DNA from: Whitmania pigra
Lineage: Eukaryota > Annelida > Clitellata > Hirudinida > Haemopidae
Direction: 5' to 3'
DNA: 64,000 nucleotides
Assembly (NCBI GenBank): GCA_021613335.1
Contig: JAJTWR010000182.1
Location: 1,591,501 to 1,655,500 of the forward strand
Below the pieces are notes generated by a model. It did no database searches. It was not told the DNA's origin and saw nothing but the letters and a program-made list of their open reading frames with translations. Shown in pieces: positions 60,503 through 64,000 of the stretch. Each line of letters begins with the position of its first letter. Positions within the stretch are counted from its first letter, which is position 1. The position numbers and the translations under genes were made by a program.

Positions 60503-62836
60503 GGCATCATCTCCGATGACATTTTAGGCTTTTTCAAGACCATGTTCAGCATGGTTACTGGGAATTGTGCTTTTTGGATGAATTTTAGAGACGACCAAAT
60601 GAGCATGTTTTGAAGGAAATATGGGGATAGAAATTGACGATTTCAATATTCAGATCATTTAAAAACGATGTCATAATTACAAAAAATTAGTATAAATAAA
60701 TTTTAGAACTACAGATTTGGCAGGTACATTATTTTCGGATCATATCTCATAAAATATGCTGGTAAAAGTTTTTTAAAAATACATTCTTGGAGATGGTAAG
60801 TTGTGTTTGATTTTTATAATGAAATTTCCCATTATTTCAGGTTTTGTTTGATAGAACATTTATATGATTAGTAAATGAGTGTTTTTGTAGTGTGAATAGT
60901 AAATGGGGAAACACATTTAAAAAAATTGATATTTTGCTGTTATGAAATTGGCTAGGAACGTCGTAATATTTTATGGTGTGGAAACCCCGTAGCATGATCT
61001 TTTGTTTGAATCTTAAGTCTTTTACTGATGCATGAACCTTTGCTCACTTTTTTAGTCTTTAGTATGTCCTTTAATTTCAGGTTTGTCAGAAACTCAGAAA
61101 AAATTGCTATCCATTTAATTGTTAATTGGTTGTGGGTGGCATCGGTTAAGATTGTGATTGGATATTGTGGCGTGTTAGTGTTGAGTTTTATCTAGTAGTT
61201 TGTAGGGAGTAGTTTGATTGGTTGGCCTTGTGTTAAAATAAACCATCTTTGGAATGATTTTGGGTGGGCGCAAAAGGGCTACTGTACCTGATTAGAAAGC
61301 AGTGATTTTGTTTCTTTGGATTTGAGTTGGTCGAAGGGGGTTCGATTCAATTGGTTGCCGGCGCGAGTATTCCCAAACCCTAACCAGCACCAGCCATTAC
61401 TGATTAATATTCGTAGGCGCTCACTTTAGTTGTTTGAGATCTTAAATAGGTCAGCTCAGCAGTAGTTTTGGAGTTACTTTCTTTGTAAAATTAATAATCG
61501 TCGTTGCAATATGCAATTAATTTAATATTAGTTAGAAAAATAGACGCCTAACCCAGCTGAAACATTATTCCTAAAATTGTTGAATTTGGCAGTAGCCCAG
61601 CCCTAACTTCAGATATCAAATTATCAAAATGCATTAAGACTGACACTGCAAACATGGTCAAAACGAACAATACTAGAATCCCGCATCGGGAACCGAACGC
61701 GCACTATTGTGGAGCGAGGCACAGTATTATATTATATTATCGACCAAGCCATTGTTCTTTGCTGCTGCACACCGGGATGTAGCCCCAGGTGGGGAATTAT
61801 TTCTGGGGGCCAGCACGCTCTATACTTGGAATTTGCGTGTCTTATCCCGATAATGGAGTTACGTCGAAGACATTAGTAAAATGCTGCCACTACTGTATAC
61901 GCAAAACCGAGCCTCCCACGATGGCAGCGTGGATTCAAGCCTTTATGCAACAGACGTCAATAAGAAACACTGTATACCTGGGTAGCTGAGGTCGGGTTCA
62001 CTCCATAAAATTTCTAAAAACACATCAGGATAGCCGTAATTAGCGTAATTAACAAAGGAAAGTGCTGGCATGTGGCGAATTGAGCTGATGGGTCTCCAGA
62101 GGGTTGGCAGAAAGTAAAATTGGGCATACGGAATGGTTATTTGGCTGTAATTATTGAGGGGGTTGTAGGAACGCTGACTTAATATATTCCGTTTTCTTTC
62201 CGATGGCTAACATCGCTGGAGATGCGGTAGGAGTAAATTTTTGAAGGTGGAGATGATCCGGCCTCGGTTTCGCTTGCGGCCGCTGGAGCTTCCCTTGTGA
62301 TCCGATGGCGTGGTCTAAGCCACCGACTTTGCCTGATTGGGATGTCTATTGATTTAGTTTATCCGGTCGATGGACTGTTTTTGGGCCATCGGGGCGACAG
62401 ACCCATAAAAATCAAAAAATAACAGCCAGCATCGTTTAAGTGTCGAATAATGATTTCATCCATTAAAAGGTGCCGACGGAGACGCGCACGTAAAAAAATT
62501 TGTGCATACTTTTGTTTTATGCAATTAGTTTGTGTTGCTTGGCAGTTTCATGGTGACACATCCTCTTTGGGGAGGAGCAGGCGATGTGATTGTCATTCAA
62601 TAAATGAAAATTTTGTGTAGAGTGTTGAATAAAATGATTTTATTGCTTTAAATACAATTTATTGAGCATGGCCTACAGAAAGCTGGTTAAGGATTTATAT
62701 TTCGGGTAAAGAGTTCACGTAACATCTCTTTAAAAGTAGAACTAATGTTAGTGATTTAATAATTTGGGTATGTTTACATGGCATGGCTTATCGGCGTCGA
62801 CTGCTAGCTAATTTCGCTTTATAAGTTGAAAACGTC
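60503..62836. other. Intergenic, GC-richer toward the COG4 start
   Basis: No exon supported. 61660-62000 and 62180-62410 are GC-richer. The latter (cctcggtttcgcttgcggccgctgg) is a candidate COG4 promoter/CpG island. The 66-codon frame at 61789 has no recognised similarity. Confidence 0.35.
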
Positions 62837-63589
62837 ATGATGGACAGCAAAGTTTACCTCAAAGGAACATTCGAAAATGTCGATAAATTAACAAAGCTTA
62901 GCGACATTAAAAAAGCGTTTGAGGAACTCAGTGTAGAGGAGGTAACACATTTTGTTCTACGTACAGTCCTGTTTATCATCTTGGCACTGGTTTTGTGTAA
63001 GAGTTAAGCAGACATGATCTCCGTTAAATTTCTTCAAAGCCTTTATTAATAAATAATGTTTTGAATTTTGAATTTTTGAATTATCCATGTTTTGGACAAT
63101 ATTACAATTCTTGTTACAATTCATTACTTGCTAATAAGCGATATATTTCAGTCATATTTTTATAACTTATGCATGATAACATTTTAAATAAAAGTGAAAT
63201 ATTTTAAAGCAAAAAGTGAATACTGAGCTGGAGGAACTTTTGCAGTCACAAGCATCGCTCGAGGCAAAGATGCAGTCACTAAATTCTGTTATGTCAGTAA
63301 TTACATATTTATTTATTATCCCAAAACTAATGCAAAATTGAGGCACACTTAAGACTATTTTTCTGTTTGTAATTTTTTTTTGTTTGATGACTTTTTTTTA
63401 CTTGCTTACATTTATTCGTTTTGTACAATGTTTCCATATAATAAAAAAAGTCAAGTTTGTTAAATAATTTTTAGACCAAATTTAAACCTTGTGGATAATG
63501 ATTCCAAACAACTTTCTGGAATGATTTCATTCACTTCAACCCTTGCTGATAATGTGAGCAGTAAAGTCAGGCAACTGGATTTGGCAAAG
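62837..63589 (+). CDS. COG4: Conserved oligomeric Golgi complex subunit 4, first three coding exons (partial)
   Basis: Subunit of the COG tethering complex for intra-Golgi retrograde vesicles. Exons: 62837-62941, 63210-63292 and 63475-63589, 303 nt (101 codons) with agreeing phases. The gene continues beyond the window. The N terminus [18 protein letters not shown] is followed by the family's coiled-coil start ([20 protein letters not shown]). The strongly conserved block [19 protein letters not shown] ... [15 protein letters not shown] is equivalent to PNLQLIEGDAKQLAGMITF in human. The second exon uses a GTCAGT donor. The alternative Met at 62840 is equally possible. Confidence 0.93.
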
Positions 63590-63814
63590 GTAGATTTATT
63601 TAGCACTGACAATTAATTACTACTCAGTTATTATCGATTCATTTGCTTCTATAAGTATTATTGCCAACTATTTTTTTTAAATGATAATATTAGTGCCATA
63701 CTTGCAGTTTCCAAAATGTGATGGCCTTCAAATGCTTGTATGTTGTGGTTAGCATGCCTGAGTTGACTGCTCACTAATTTTTGATCAAATAAATAAGTAT
63801 CACGTTATCACAAT

Positions 63815-64000
63815 AACGCAGGCCGAATGGGTAGTGCTTCTGCATGCGGCGGTAAGAACAACAGTTGTTATGTGTTGTGTTCGCGACCCAGCCTGCACTG
63901 CCAGGGAGCTCTCTCGGGTAGGGCGCTATATAAATGGTGTATCGGTTAAGAAGGGCCCTCACATCCTACCTGGATACATAAGGCACTTAAAAAATCTGAT
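63815..64000 (+). mobile_element. tRNA-derived SINE in a COG4 intron
   Basis: A-box-like GGCCGAATGGGTAGTGC and B box GTGTTCGCGACCCAG are visible, followed by GGGCGCTATATAAATGG and a tail shared with the copy at 37978 (acatcctacctggatacataaggcac). It runs to the window end, so the 3' boundary is not seen. Confidence 0.8.

Overview
This is a window of AT-rich invertebrate animal nuclear DNA. Evidence: spliced genes with GT-AG introns, metazoan-type proteins (CDC42 small effector, meteorin family, KDEL receptor, CAMLG, COG4), and abundant hAT, Ty3/gypsy, LINE and tRNA-derived SINE repeats. The species cannot be fixed from the sequence; a compact invertebrate genome, possibly a deuterostome, fits but is inference. 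All exon models were built by eye from splice sites, reading phase and protein similarity.

Layout. 0.4-16 kb: a small zinc-finger-like gene (-), eIF4A (-), the CAMLG/GET2 receptor (+) and a meteorin-family secreted protein (+) with a 57-nt microexon. 16.2-23.4 kb: a nest of transposons. A dimeric tRNA-SINE is split by an internally deleted LTR element (4-bp TSD). Next to it is a decayed Ty3/gypsy pol, itself split by a 1.37-kb hAT element (8-bp TSD). 23.4-44.3 kb: a segmentally duplicated locus carrying three intron-retaining copies of an unrecognised gene (535 aa in the best copy). Copies A and B form a large inverted repeat, copy C is a direct repeat of A, and there is a fourth diverged relic. 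SINEs, hAT relics, a gag-protease relic and a solo LTR lie between them. 44.8-48.8 kb: a CDC42 small-effector gene (-) and a single-pass membrane protein gene (+). 49.3-52.5 kb: a LINE with an intact 1013-codon endonuclease/reverse transcriptase ORF. 53.6-57.5 kb: KDEL receptor (+) and GAPDH (-), the latter with a hAT MITE just upstream. 62.8 kb to the end: the first three coding exons of COG4 (+), running off the window, and a SINE.

The recognised genes are housekeeping functions (translation, tail-anchored protein insertion, ER retrieval, glycolysis, Golgi tethering, actin signalling) plus one secreted factor. They are not an operon or pathway. The most unusual part is the 21-kb duplicated block with its unknown multi-copy gene.
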